This document shows, piece by piece, positions 10,201 to 17,698 of a stretch of 64,000 bases of DNA. The stretch comes from Syntrophaceae bacterium UBA6087 (GTDB taxonomy: Bacteria > Desulfobacterota > Desulfomonilia > UBA1062), in NCBI GenBank assembly GCA_002448235.1, contig DIXF01000015.1, positions 1 through 64,000 on the forward strand, written 5' to 3'. Numbering within the stretch: position 1 is the stretch's first letter; each line of letters starts with the position of its first letter. Under the pieces are notes generated by a model, which saw only the letters and a program-made list of their open reading frames with translations, was not told where the DNA came from and searched no databases. The position numbers were made by a program, and so were the translations under genes.

Positions 10201-10844
10201 CGAACTCCCAGGCTGAAAGGCACCGGGGGCTCGATTTCAGGGGTAAAGGCGTCGTCCCCGTAGACGTCGGCTGTCAGGAAATAGTCCATGGTGATCATGG
10301 GCATGGGCTTGACGTAGATATAATCGGGCGTTACCTCGGTGACGTGCTCTTCCCCGCCGATCGTATAGCGCAGAGTCGCCCCGACGTAATACAGCGTGCC
10401 CGAGGGCACCCCGTTCGCGGCGCCCGGGGCCGGGATGATGAGCCAGTGGATATCGGCCGAGGTCGAGGGGGATACCGTTCCCGAGCCTTCGATGTCACTG
10501 ATATTATCCATGGTGTCGACCTTGATGAAGAACAGTGCCGTGGTATCGTTGGGATCGGAGGTGGCGAGGATGCTGTTTCCGGCTTCGTCGGCAAAGCTCA
10601 CGTCGATGTCCACATTCTCAAGCGTGATGTGGGAAAGCCCGTTGTTGATGCGCATATAGGCATCGAAGGCCTGGCGCTCGAGGGTAAGCTCCTGCTGAAT
10701 CTCGATCTTGACCCGCGCGCAGACCGAATCGTCTGCTGCAGACAACAAGGCAGGGAATGTCAGGATGGATGGATGGACCATGAGCATAAGAGCCCACAAC
10801 GCCATGAGACCGTGCCGTCTTTCGCCATTTATTGCCCTGAACAA
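4776..10844 (-). CDS. Giant secreted modular protein: Ig-like modules, calcium-type repeat, chitobiase-C-like domain and ten C-terminal repeats
   Basis: The frame opens at a GTG at 10883, but GGGGGAGG lies 6 bases before an in-frame TTG at 10844, which I take as the start (2022 residues). A signal peptide follows (MALWALMLMVHPSILTF..). Order along the protein, as window positions: conserved N-terminal region of unknown fold (10740-9560); He_PIG-type Ig domain (9495-9220); Asp-rich calcium-type segment DSDGDGIPDDWE..DADGDGISDLDEY (9215-9075); four Ig/FN3-like modules starting APTIPVV / APTVPQP / APTAPVI / APAIPVL (9072-7820); a further Ig-like module (7815-7500); a chitobiase C-terminal-like domain with HYTLDGTDPT (7497-7260); and ten Cna-B-like repeats (7260-4776). 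There is no obvious C-terminal anchor. It lies between a transglutaminase-like gene and the double rhodanese on one strand. Its role is probably adhesion or cell-surface structure. Confidence 0.85.
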   Translation of the reverse strand: MFRAINGERRHGLMALWALMLMVHPSILTFPALLSAADDSVCARVKIEIQQELTLERQAFDAYMRINNGLSHITLENVDIDVSFADEAGNSILATSDPNDTTALFFIKVDTMDNISDIEGSGTVSPSTSADIHWLIIPAPGAANGVPSGTLYYVGATLRYTIGGEEHVTEVTPDYIYVKPMPMITMDYFLTADVYGDDAFTPEIEPPVPFSLGVRVANNGSGTARSLKIDSAQPKITENELGLLIGFNIEACKVNGGEVTPSLMADFGDVAGNSAKVASWIMTCSLSGRFVEFTADFSHSDELGGELTSLLEAANTHFLVHEVLADSGGKDTIPDFLAKDGDTYRLYESQNIDTVVTDQSSSSSIAASGGDYALAAPQTAGFMYVRLPDPMAGSSGLGEITRSDGKAMKTENVWLSKTRGEDHVWIHHINVFDTDSTGSYTVRYVEAANQPHPPVLQFIPDRTVQEGHQLSFIVEATDQDGTIPALTASSLPAGASFSEQADGTGIFDWTPAVGQAGTYPVTFIASDGALQDTKKATIRVTPAGDSDGDGIPDDWEMQHFGTLDRDGTGDADGDGISDLDEYLRGSDPLTPNQAPTIPVVQSPANNTEIANLQASLSVEPSTDPDSDPVIYTFELYADEGMTSLVGRAQGIETTTWAVPSALTDNTWYYWRAQASDGYALTNWAYGRFFVNQQNDAPTVPQPSSSSEFDTRTPVLQVTNSHDADGDILTYSFRVYTDSALTTLAASITGMAQGQNGTTSWSVSPALNNNTTYYWKVVVADEHGLMAETEESSFLIHMENTAPTAPVIYSPATGSEVASTQVNLTVTNSTDAQGDTLSYFYELDTVNTFDSANHLSLPAVTEQTGTTSCTAAELSDNTLYYWRVKANDGLADSLWTTGSFFVNTANDAPAIPVLKNPADAAWVNTLTPTLEVFPSTDPDNDTVTYTYEIFADEALTSAVASNDSAQPAWSLPANLLSDNVWYYWRVLASDSHGLASSWMQVSRFFIDCNGVNDGPSISFTEPSQHVYTNGETVQIAWMDSDPDNNATISLYYDMDNVGANGSLIATGIPEDPDGSSDDRYQWDIAGHGDVTYYVYAVITDGVTSQTVYCPYPVTIDRTSPTVTANPPGGSYTSSQNVTLSSNEPSDIHYTLDGTDPTTASMVYSAPIPINGNHTLKFMAIDEAGNTSAVVTANYIVQSELIVVARTDSGSPSPANWSVYVHRADGTATGASAKTDANGIAHFNPSSFTPGSYKFRLSYMGASFWSQVITVPETLVADIVVDHETVNVEVSKTTGAVGNGANVYVFNEAGTMAWNVVSTTDANGVAIFSLPAGVSFKFRINYMGGTYWSSAYTVTSGGTNTLGVNTGGGLLSIRICWAPDSPLANLGTMLYDGTKTVYRGLSATANADGFVQYDVPGGSYSVRVSYQGGVFWTEPIQVSTNMDIDFVIPHEYVDVTAQAVYQGAATPWTGLNIYLYGENQTYYRGQVYQSNSQGKVTFVVPQLTSKARTSYLGQTYWSDTFIWQDVNLNIPMAEAEVVVTCASQPISGVNVYGYTLQQTSANVSGSTDANGKVRFRLPAGSYLFKTTYMGNTYWTNASPLTQDTVNQVALSTGGGSFPLTVRGASGDPLPGVRCEVYNSDGTVFLGQSGLTDSDGNVSFNMGNGDYRFLVRYMGGVFWSYPVNVPDLACASVVIDHQWVEVMVDKSTGPIAGADVYLFDSAGTICWSMVEKTDENGVASFYLPVGVGFSFRANYMGNTYWSAAHTVASGGVNSVFVDAGGGIYQLTVLKGPGQPLSGLSAYLFDATGNIYRGITVTTDTNGIASFDVPEGTYSVRVDYQGGHFWTQPIDIVTDTNDEFTILHEDVTVSVLGIFQGISQPIPNLDVYLFSDQGVWRGQTYKANASGQVTFNVPELPNKARTSYLGQTYWSDIFTWEDASVNIPLAQVEVLVTINSQPAPGIGVDLWTPQGAYLAFIGTSNAEGKVLTSLPPGNYLFRANFSTGVRWSTEMVLTANQVRQVIISNQ

Positions 10845-10947
10845 TGGAAACCTCCCCCGGACTGATCCAAAACGATCAATCACGCAAACGTATTCTCTCC
10901 GGCAATAATGATGGGAAACCGTGCTGGGAAAACTCTCTTATGCCATG

Positions 10948-11850
10948 TTAATTCATTGTTACTTTCAATCCCTTTCCAATAAAATGAAGCCGGTGGAAAT
11001 CCGTTTCGGGATCTCCCTGTGAAACTCGAAATATTCTCATAACAATATAATTATGCTGGTCTTGCATGAACTTTCTATTCGAAGGGTCTGCCACCCGCCA
11101 TGCCCCATCGTGATGGAACTCTGCCCAGCTGTGAAACATGCCCGGCTTGAGCACTATGCTCTCCTCGCAGATATATCCTTCAAGGCAGCGGGCCGGGATG
11201 CTGTTTGCCCGGCATAAAGCGGCGAATAGATACATATACTCCGTGCAGTCGCCCTGCCTCTGGCTCAAGGCCCAGAGCGCGCCGTAATCTGCTCCCGTGT
11301 AGCCGGAGTACTTCACGTTCTCGGGTATCCAGCGGGCAATGCTGCGGGCTGTCTGTAAGGAGCCCTTTGCAGCAAGCTCTTTTGCCTTCTTCCGGACAGC
11401 CGGGGCGTCTTTCTCGATAAACCGCTCTGCCTTCAGGTAGGCGGTAAGGTCTTTCCCCTTCTCTTTCGCCGGCTCTTTGGAGAGCAGCAGGTCGGCTTCG
11501 ATCGTGACGATCTTCACCGCATAGGCGGGAAATTCCTGAAAATCGAATTGGAGGATCCGGTTCCCGGCTTTGTCGGTTATCGTCTTATAGGGATGGGAGG
11601 CGGCGATCCTGGTGCATTTCTGGGTGGGGGTCTGTTTTACCGGTGCATAGGTCCGGAATTGGGCATCCTTTATTGTCTCGCCCGATTCATTCTGCAGGGT
11701 GTAAGAATACGCTATGTGACGTTGGATGGCGGAGGCAGCCTGTGCATTCCCTCTGCCGGAAAGGATAAGAACCGTGACGACGAGGATGCACACCCCCGGC
11801 GTAAGAATGCATATAGTGGTGAACCGTGTTCTGACCGCTGCCGATATCAT
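10948..11850 (-). CDS. Exported transglutaminase-like (papain-fold) domain protein
   Basis: This 300-residue protein has an N-terminal hydrophobic segment (ICILTPGVCILVVTVLILS), so it is exported or membrane-anchored. A beta-rich region (about 45-130) precedes a transglutaminase-like core. The catalytic Cys is in SQRQGDCTEYMYLFAALCRA (about residue 205), the His in MFHSWAEFHHDG (about 246) and the Asp in WRVADPSN (about 261). All three triad residues are present, so enzymatic activity (protease, amidase or crosslinking) is plausible. GAGG lies 6 bases before the ATG. It is the first gene of the minus-strand run that continues with the giant Ig/Cna-B-like protein 103 bases downstream, which makes that protein a possible substrate (inference). 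Confidence 0.88.
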   Translation of the reverse strand: MISAAVRTRFTTICILTPGVCILVVTVLILSGRGNAQAASAIQRHIAYSYTLQNESGETIKDAQFRTYAPVKQTPTQKCTRIAASHPYKTITDKAGNRILQFDFQEFPAYAVKIVTIEADLLLSKEPAKEKGKDLTAYLKAERFIEKDAPAVRKKAKELAAKGSLQTARSIARWIPENVKYSGYTGADYGALWALSQRQGDCTEYMYLFAALCRANSIPARCLEGYICEESIVLKPGMFHSWAEFHHDGAWRVADPSNRKFMQDQHNYIVMRIFRVSQGDPETDFHRLHFIGKGLKVTMN

Positions 11851-12072
11851 TAATGCCCTCTCATATTTCCATTACACAATGAATCAGAAAAAATATTACT
11901 ACACATAATTACTGCTTATATCAATATAGTATTTTAGTAATTACCCAGGCAAGGCTCTCTGCCATGGTTTTGGGCATCTTCCGCCGCACCTGTAACCGGC
12001 AGGAGGAATCCCAACATTGAACTTTACAGAACCGGCCCTCCGCACTTACAGTATGCAGCAATTATACTTCTT

Positions 12073-13374
12073 ATGCGGGGGCGTGTGAATCGGGCCGGGC
12101 TTGAATCGAAGAGGTGGCGGATCGCAGGGGCTGCGGTGGTGATGCAGCTCTGCCTCGGCTCGGTGTATGCCTGGTCCATTTTCAAGAAGCCCCTGATGAG
12201 CGCCCATGGATGGACGGATACGCAGACGCAGGGTGCGTTCATGATCTATGCCCTCATGTTCGCCGTTTCCGTGGCCATAGGCGGGGCAGTGGTGGACAGA
12301 AAAGGCCCCCGTTTCGTGGGCATCCTGGGCGGTGTCCTCTTCAGCGCCGGGCTGATGCTGGCAGGGTATGCGAACACAGCCGGGAATATCCTCCTGCTCT
12401 ACTGCGCATACGGTGTTATCGCAGGACTCGGAGGCGGGTTCGGATACGTCACTCCCATCACCACGCTCATCCGCTGGTTCCCGGACAAGCGGGGGCTGGT
12501 GACCGGACTGGCGGTCATGGGCTACGGGTTCGGCTCCTTTATCATGGGCAACGTCGGCCCGCACCTGATCATATCGTTCGGCATCTCGCCCACCTTCTCG
12601 CTCTGGGGGACGGCAAGCCTTGTGCTGGTGCTCGGCTCGGTGCTCTTTTTCAGGAATCCGCCGCAGGGCTGGGCGCCGGCAGGGGCCGGCACGGGAGAAA
12701 ATGCAGGGGCGGGGACTTTAGCCCCGTCGTTCACCTTTTTCGAGGCGGTCCGGACCGTGCAGTTCTGGAACCTGTGGGGCATGGTGTTTTTCCTGGTCAC
12801 CGCGGGCCTGGGCATCATCTCGCAGCTTTCCCCCATGGCCCAGGACGTGATGCTCTCGCGCATCGCGGGCGCCGTAACCGAAGAACGCATGAAGGCCGTT
12901 GCCATTGCCTCGGGGAAGATCGTTGCAGTCGCGGCGGTGTTCAACGGCCTCGGCAGGCTCCTGTGGGCATGGGCCTCCGACGCGGTCGGGAGGCAGCGGG
13001 TGTTCGCCGGCCTGTTCCTTACCGGCGCGCTCGGGTGCCTGCTCCTGGCCCGGAGCTCCGATGTCGCGGTATTCGCGGTCCTGGTGTGCTACCTCCTCGC
13101 GTGCTACGGCGGCGGCCTTGCCTGCATGCCCGCCTTCACCGCCGACGAGTTCGGCCACGCCCATATCGGGAAGATCTACGGCGTCATCTTCAGCGCGTGC
13201 GGGATCGCCGGCATCGTGGGCCCCTATATCTTCGCTTCGGTCAAGGAGATGACCGGCAGCTTTGCGGCCGCCCTCTCCATCGAGTCGGCGCTCCTGTCCG
13301 CAGGGTTCCTCCTCACCGTCACGTTCCGGAGCCCGCATCGGAGCAAAGGAGTAAGCGATCCTCCCGCCGGCTGA
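12073..13374 (+). CDS. MFS transporter, OFA (oxalate/formate antiporter) family
   Basis: This 433-residue protein has about twelve hydrophobic segments. The N-terminal hallmark LCLGSVYAWSIFKKPL matches the OFA family signature (G..YAWS.F..PL), and VVDRKGPR is the MFS loop 2-3 motif. OFA members exchange small carboxylates across the inner membrane; the substrate here cannot be deduced. No convincing ribosome binding site precedes the ATG at 12073, so a slightly internal start (for example GTG 12085) is possible. It is transcribed divergently from the transglutaminase gene across 222 bases that include an 8-bp inverted repeat (11906-11913 / 11936-11943) of unknown meaning. asd follows on the same strand after 153 bases. 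Confidence 0.85.
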   Translation: MRGRVNRAGLESKRWRIAGAAVVMQLCLGSVYAWSIFKKPLMSAHGWTDTQTQGAFMIYALMFAVSVAIGGAVVDRKGPRFVGILGGVLFSAGLMLAGYANTAGNILLLYCAYGVIAGLGGGFGYVTPITTLIRWFPDKRGLVTGLAVMGYGFGSFIMGNVGPHLIISFGISPTFSLWGTASLVLVLGSVLFFRNPPQGWAPAGAGTGENAGAGTLAPSFTFFEAVRTVQFWNLWGMVFFLVTAGLGIISQLSPMAQDVMLSRIAGAVTEERMKAVAIASGKIVAVAAVFNGLGRLLWAWASDAVGRQRVFAGLFLTGALGCLLLARSSDVAVFAVLVCYLLACYGGGLACMPAFTADEFGHAHIGKIYGVIFSACGIAGIVGPYIFASVKEMTGSFAAALSIESALLSAGFLLTVTFRSPHRSKGVSDPPAG

Positions 13375-13527
13375 TATATTGCATATTCCCCGGCATAGGG
13401 AATTCATGTATATATGCAACGAAACACGCATGAAAAAGGTTCCTCCCGATGAGACACCGCGGGAACCCGGCCGGGAAAAAGGGAATACCTGCCCCGGCCG
13501 ACAAAAACAACGGGAAAGGATGGTCAC

Positions 13528-14643
13528 ATGGCAAGAGTAGCGTTTATCGGTTGGCGGGGCATGGTCGGATCGGTCCTCATGGACCGGATGACCTCAGAGA
13601 AGGATTTCAAAGGCTTCGAGCCCGTGTTCTTCACTACCTCACAGGTAGGGCAGAAAGGCCCGAAGATCGGGCTGGATACGCCTGTGCTCAAGGATGCGTA
13701 CGACATCAAGGAGCTCAAAACCGCCGATATCATCGTCACGTGCCAGGGAAGCGACCATACCAAGAAGGTCTATCCCCAGCTCAGAAAGGCCCGCTGGAAC
13801 GGCTACTGGATCGACGCCTCCTCGGCCATGCGCATGCAGGACGACAGCATCATCGTGCTCGACCCCGTGAACCGTGGCGTGATCGACAAGGGCCTGAAGA
13901 AAGGCGTAAAGAATTATATCGGCGGCAACTGCACGGTGAGCCTCATGCTCATGGGCCTGGGCGGGCTCTTCGAGAAGGGGCTGGTCGAGTGGATCACCTC
14001 CATGACCTACCAGGCGGCATCGGGCGCAGGAGCGAAAAACATGCGCGAACTCATCGAGCAGATGGCCTGCATAGGCAAGTCGTCGAAAAAGCTCCTGGAC
14101 AACCCGGCGTCGGCCGCGCTGGACCTCGACAAGAAGGTGCTCGCCGCCATGCACGATGACTCGTTCCCCACGGATAATTTCGGGTTCCCCCTTGCGGGCA
14201 ACGTGCTTCCCTGGATCGATTCCGCCCTGGAGAACGGCCAGAGCAGGGAGGAGTGGAAGGGATACGCCGAGACGAACAAGATCCTCGGCACCAGGAAGCC
14301 CATCCCGGTGGACGGCCTCTGCGTGCGGGTGAGCGCTATGCGCTGCCACTCCCAGGCGCTGACCATAAAGCTGAAGAAGGACGTGCCGCTGGACGAGATC
14401 ACGGACATCATCGCTCATGCCAACGACTGGGTAAGAGTGATCCCCAATACCAAGGAAAAGACCCTGAAAAGCCTCACCCCCTCGGCCGTAACCGGCGGGC
14501 TCGAAGTTCCGGTGGGCAGGATCAGGAAGCTCAACATGGGGCCGAAGTACCTTACCTGCTTCACCGTAGGCGACCAGCTGCTCTGGGGAGCCGCAGAGCC
14601 CATCCGGAGGATCTTAAAGATCGTGCTGGAGCATATTTCCTGA
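13528..14643 (+). CDS. asd: Aspartate-semialdehyde dehydrogenase
   Basis: This enzyme reduces L-aspartyl-4-phosphate to L-aspartate 4-semialdehyde with NADPH, the branch point to lysine/diaminopimelate, threonine and methionine. The 371-residue length fits the Gram-negative (E. coli-type) Asd family. The nucleotide-binding N-terminus VAFIGWRGMVGSVLMDRM is nearly the E. coli sequence. The catalytic Cys lies in GGNCTVSLMLMGLGGLF (about residue 133), and the His that binds substrate is in MRCHSQALTIKLKKDVPL (about 273). AAGGA lies 7 bases before the ATG. It appears to be transcribed alone or with the upstream MFS gene, and it ends just before a strong hairpin. Confidence 0.97.
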   Translation: MARVAFIGWRGMVGSVLMDRMTSEKDFKGFEPVFFTTSQVGQKGPKIGLDTPVLKDAYDIKELKTADIIVTCQGSDHTKKVYPQLRKARWNGYWIDASSAMRMQDDSIIVLDPVNRGVIDKGLKKGVKNYIGGNCTVSLMLMGLGGLFEKGLVEWITSMTYQAASGAGAKNMRELIEQMACIGKSSKKLLDNPASAALDLDKKVLAAMHDDSFPTDNFGFPLAGNVLPWIDSALENGQSREEWKGYAETNKILGTRKPIPVDGLCVRVSAMRCHSQALTIKLKKDVPLDEITDIIAHANDWVRVIPNTKEKTLKSLTPSAVTGGLEVPVGRIRKLNMGPKYLTCFTVGDQLLWGAAEPIRRILKIVLEHIS

Positions 14644-14662
14644 TATCCGGCTGAAAATAAAA

Positions 14663-14684
14663 ATGCCCCCGTAAAAGGGGGCAT
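14663..14684 (-). terminator. Rho-independent terminator for the phosphate-binding-like gene, possibly also serving asd
   Basis: A perfect 8-bp stem (ATGCCCCC / GGGGGCAT) encloses a 6-base loop. Read on the minus strand it is followed by TTTTTATTTTC, a good terminator tail for the gene that ends at 14732. On the plus strand it lies 19 bases after the asd stop but lacks a T tract, so termination of asd here would be weaker. Confidence 0.75.
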
Positions 14685-14731
14685 GATCGGGCCTTCCCTG
14701 GTCGGCCCACATATATAAGCTCCTTTACTTT

Positions 14732-15223
14732 TTAAAACGCCATGGAGAACAGTGTTGCGAGCCAGTTCGGCTTTCTTTCCTCCGCCGACCTGATAACCTT
14801 GAGATCTTCTTCCAGAGCGGCTGCCGGGATATAGCCGATAGCGCCTTCCGTCCTCTCGATGAAATCGATGATCCCGTCCGAGGTCGAAAATGCCTTCGGG
14901 GTCCTGGCCCTGCCGGTGAACACCAGCTTATCCCAATACAGGTCGAACTGCATCGCCGTCTTTCTCACGAACGTGTCCAGGAATGCCTCATGGGCATGCC
15001 CGTCTTTCATGGTAACGAACTTGATCTTCTGCCCGTCATCCCACACGGTCTTCCTGCCGAGAAAGATGTCCCTGACATCGTCCTGGCTCAAAGAGCTCGC
15101 CGTGACCGACTTGTTGCAGACGATGACGACATCTTCCGCATACGCAAGCCCGCCCGAGATGATGAAAAGAAGGACGAGTATTACGAAAACACCTATGACC
15201 GTTCGTTCTTTTCCGTTTTCCAT
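14732..15223 (-). CDS. Small periplasmic phosphate-binding-like (PstS-fold) protein
   Basis: A start at 15223 gives 163 residues; AAGGAG lies 10 bases upstream. The longer frame to 15271 lacks such support. The signal segment VIGVFVILVLLFIISGGLAYA is followed by a type-2 periplasmic binding fold: VVIVCNKSVTASSLSQDDV, then DIFLGRKTVWDDGQKI, and near the end GIIDFIERTEGAIGYIPAAAL. These are features of the short PstS-like PBP family. It is about half the length of true PstS. No ABC permease or ATPase lies nearby, so uptake of phosphate is unproven; many such stand-alone proteins sit beside sensory or pilus genes. It appears monocistronic and ends before the hairpin at 14663-14684. Confidence 0.8.
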   Translation of the reverse strand: MENGKERTVIGVFVILVLLFIISGGLAYAEDVVIVCNKSVTASSLSQDDVRDIFLGRKTVWDDGQKIKFVTMKDGHAHEAFLDTFVRKTAMQFDLYWDKLVFTGRARTPKAFSTSDGIIDFIERTEGAIGYIPAAALEEDLKVIRSAEERKPNWLATLFSMAF

Positions 15224-15413
15224 GGCATCCGTGCTCCTTACAAGTATGTATTCAAATCCATTTGATTCCAAGTCCAGGGAACTAGGAATAATATCGGGGA
15301 ACGGAAAATGAAACTTTAGGGTTTCTTCGCATATCGTGATGGATCGATGCAGCAGTCTTGCCGGAAGGCCGCGGGAATACCGCTGCCGGATGAAATAATT
15401 CCGCTCCCGGGAG

Positions 15414-16340
15414 CTACTGCTGAACCGGCGCGTATCCTTTTTTCTGCAGAAGGGTTGTCACCCCCTGATTTCCCACCAGATGGCCGGCGCCCACGATTAT
15501 GAGGCTGTCCCCGTCCTTTTTCATCAGTTCTTCGATACGGGAAACCCAGCGGGTATTCCTCCCGGTAAAGAGCGCCTTTTTGATCTCGGGATATTCATCG
15601 AGGCTGATATTCACCAGTGACTCCATCTTCGCGGCATCGCCCTCCTCCCAGGCTTTCATCATCGCGGCCGACTGCCCGGCGATGACGTCCAGCTCCTTCA
15701 AGGCCTGCTTCAGAAGATCTTCCTGCCTGTCTTTGAGCGTCTGCGAGAGGAGATCGATCTGATACCGGGCGGTTTCGAGAAAGATCGTCTCCTTGCCGTC
15801 CTTTTTTGCCCTGGCTGAGAAATGGGCGTCGATGCCCCATTTCGCCTCATACCCCAGGCGCTTCAGCTCCATGCCGCTCAAGCTCACCGCACACAGCCAG
15901 GGCCGGTACGATGCAAACCGCGAGGCGGGTATCCCTGCCTCCTGAAGCCTTTGTTTGAGAAGATCGTTGGTGTTTTTCGAGATATGGTCTTTCAGCGTTG
16001 TCTTGTCCGGATACATCCCCTGCGAGACCAGTTGCCGCTGCACCTGTTCGCTGCGCGCTTCTTCGAGGTCGGCTTCGAAAACCACCCTTTTGCTTTGCCT
16101 GTACGCACGCTCTATGCGGCCGTCCAGCGGGTAGGCATCCGGCTTGAGCACGTGGATCGAGCCCAGCAGGTGCACCGTGCCTTTCGGCCCTTTCACCGAC
16201 CAGAGGAACACGGGGTTTTTCTCGGACGCGTGCGCCGTGCCGGTCAAAACCACTGCGAAGCAGAAAAGCGCAAGGATGCCGGCCGGGAGGAATCTTGTTT
16301 TTTTACTCCGATGCATGGTTTGAACAGGCGCCTTCGTCAC
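15414..16340 (-). CDS. TraB/GumN family (TIKI-like) periplasmic protein
   Basis: This 308-residue protein has a signal peptide (FLPAGILALFCFAVVLTGTAHA). The TraB/GumN signatures are present: the N-terminal FLWSVKGPKGTVHLLGSIHV with its GSIH motif, a central VFEADLEE, and the C-terminal IIVGAGHLVGNQGVTTLL with GAGH. In the related eukaryotic TIKI proteins the GxxH motifs bind metal for protease activity; here activity is inferred only. Its ATG overlaps the stop of the serine acetyltransferase gene by 4 bases (16337-16340), so the two are translationally coupled. A short palindrome (GCTCCCGGGAGC) overlaps the stop region but has no T tract. Confidence 0.87.
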   Translation of the reverse strand: MTKAPVQTMHRSKKTRFLPAGILALFCFAVVLTGTAHASEKNPVFLWSVKGPKGTVHLLGSIHVLKPDAYPLDGRIERAYRQSKRVVFEADLEEARSEQVQRQLVSQGMYPDKTTLKDHISKNTNDLLKQRLQEAGIPASRFASYRPWLCAVSLSGMELKRLGYEAKWGIDAHFSARAKKDGKETIFLETARYQIDLLSQTLKDRQEDLLKQALKELDVIAGQSAAMMKAWEEGDAAKMESLVNISLDEYPEIKKALFTGRNTRWVSRIEELMKKDGDSLIIVGAGHLVGNQGVTTLLQKKGYAPVQQ

Positions 16341-17275
16341 TGGGAGATCATGATCACCGGTTCCGACTGCCTGCCCTGTATGACGCGCATGCCGGGAGGG
16401 ACGTCGCTGGTCAGCCAGACGTTTCCGCCGATGACGGCGCCTTTGCCGATGCGGACCCGGCCGAGGATCGTAGTGCCCGAGTAGATGATCACGTCATCCT
16501 CGACCAGAGGATGCCTCGGGATGCCCTTGACGAGCTTGCCCGACCCGTCCTTGGGAAAGCTTACGGCGCCCAGCGTCACTCCCTGGTAGAGCCGGACGTT
16601 GCGCCCGATCTCGCACGTTTCGCCGATGACCGTGCCTGTCCCGTGGTCGATGAAGAACCGCTCCTGAATCGCGGCGCCCGGATGGATATCGATGCCGGTC
16701 TGTGAATGGGCCATCTCGGAGATGATCCGGGGCAGCATCTCGACGCCCAGCGTATGCAGCTCGTGGGCGATGCGGTAATTCGTCACGGCCTTGATGCTCG
16801 GGTAGCAGAAGATGGCCTCTCCCGGGCTTTTCGCCGCAGGGTCGCCCTCGTAGGCGGCGGCCACGTCGGAGGCCAGCAGCTTTCGTATTTGGGGGATGGT
16901 GGCTATAAACTGCCGCGACAAGCTCCGGGCACGCTCTTCACACTCGATGGAAGCCTGCCAGTACGTCATCCCGCGGGAAAAGCCGATCCCCCTTTTGATC
17001 TGTTCGAAAAGAAGCCGCTCCACCTTCTCGAGGTGGTTCCCGATGATATAGGGCATGGACTCGAGCGACATCTCCGAATCGCTGAAATACGCGGGGAATA
17101 TGACCATTCTCAGCCGCTCGACGATCTCGGTCAGCGCATCGAGGGAAGGCATCACCCTCTCCTCGGTGGGCTTGTGGTAGACTTCCTCGTATGATTCGGG
17201 CTTGCAGAGCTCGTCGACCACCTTATGGATGGTCCTCTCTGTCCGGCACATGCCGATCTTTCTTTCATCCGCCAT
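16337..17275 (-). CDS. cysE: Serine O-acetyltransferase
   Basis: The product transfers acetyl from acetyl-CoA to L-serine to give O-acetylserine, the acceptor for cysteine synthesis. The start at 17275 (312 residues) is preferred because GGAG lies 8 bases upstream; an in-frame start at 17329 lacks support. The N-terminal helical region is followed by a left-handed beta-helix hexapeptide domain: MAHSQTGIDIHPGAAIQERF, FIDHGTGTVIGETCEIG, LYQGVTLGA, HPLVEDDVIIYSGTTILG and IGKGAVIGGNVWLTSDVPPG. The His of DIHPGA and of FIDHGTG are the active-site histidines of the family. The length resembles the longer EpsC/SrpH-like forms rather than E. coli CysE. It is coupled to the TraB/GumN gene by a 4-base overlap. 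Confidence 0.93.
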   Translation of the reverse strand: MADERKIGMCRTERTIHKVVDELCKPESYEEVYHKPTEERVMPSLDALTEIVERLRMVIFPAYFSDSEMSLESMPYIIGNHLEKVERLLFEQIKRGIGFSRGMTYWQASIECEERARSLSRQFIATIPQIRKLLASDVAAAYEGDPAAKSPGEAIFCYPSIKAVTNYRIAHELHTLGVEMLPRIISEMAHSQTGIDIHPGAAIQERFFIDHGTGTVIGETCEIGRNVRLYQGVTLGAVSFPKDGSGKLVKGIPRHPLVEDDVIIYSGTTILGRVRIGKGAVIGGNVWLTSDVPPGMRVIQGRQSEPVIMISQ

Positions 17276-17340
17276 TACGATATCTCCGGCATTAAGGCCG
17301 TTTCCTGAAAAAACCCTGCTGATGAGCAAAGCAGGCCCGG

Positions 17341-17616
17341 CTAGCCGATTTCTCTCCCCCCGGGAGGAAGCGGTGTGACGGGCTGAGACGGGTCCTTTCT
17401 CTTGTCCCTGTCACGTTTGCGCTCCTGGAGAAGAAACAGGAGGGCTTCAGTGTTGGTCTTTATATGAACAAAGATGCTCTCCATGCCTTCGTATTTGCCA
17501 TGATTGTCCAGGTTGAACTGCAGTTCTTCAATAAGCTTCCTGAGAGTCTCCTCATGGAGCTCATGCTTTCTCTTGATAAATACCTTTTTGGCCTCAAGTT
17601 CCTGTTCGGAGTCCAT
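17341..17616 (-). CDS. Small charged hypothetical protein
   Basis: This 91-residue protein is not recognised. The start at 17616 is fixed by a perfect AGGAGG 6 bases upstream; the frame is open further to 17679 without support. The product is rich in Lys, Glu and Arg (MDSEQELEAKKVFIKRKHEL, LQERKRDRDKRKDP), with heptad-like leucines suggesting a helical or coiled-coil cytosolic protein, and a Pro-rich tail. No signal peptide is seen. It is transcribed divergently from the marR-type gene, so the intergenic palindromes could control both genes. Confidence 0.6.
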   Translation of the reverse strand: MDSEQELEAKKVFIKRKHELHEETLRKLIEELQFNLDNHGKYEGMESIFVHIKTNTEALLFLLQERKRDRDKRKDPSQPVTPLPPGGREIG

Positions 17617-17659
17617 GATTATCCTCCTATTTGTTTTTATCATCTTATAGTGGGAAAAA

Positions 17660-17686
17660 ATTATACTATATCCATGCATTGGTCAA
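17660..17686 (-). promoter_or_regulatory. Candidate sigma-70 promoter for the 91-residue protein gene
   Basis: On the minus strand a perfect -10 TATAAT (17665-17660) lies 15 bases downstream of TTGACC (17686-17681). The spacer is shorter than the usual 17, so strength is uncertain. It lies about 45 bases upstream of the 17616 start. Confidence 0.35.
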
Positions 17687-17698
17687 CGGATATCAACA

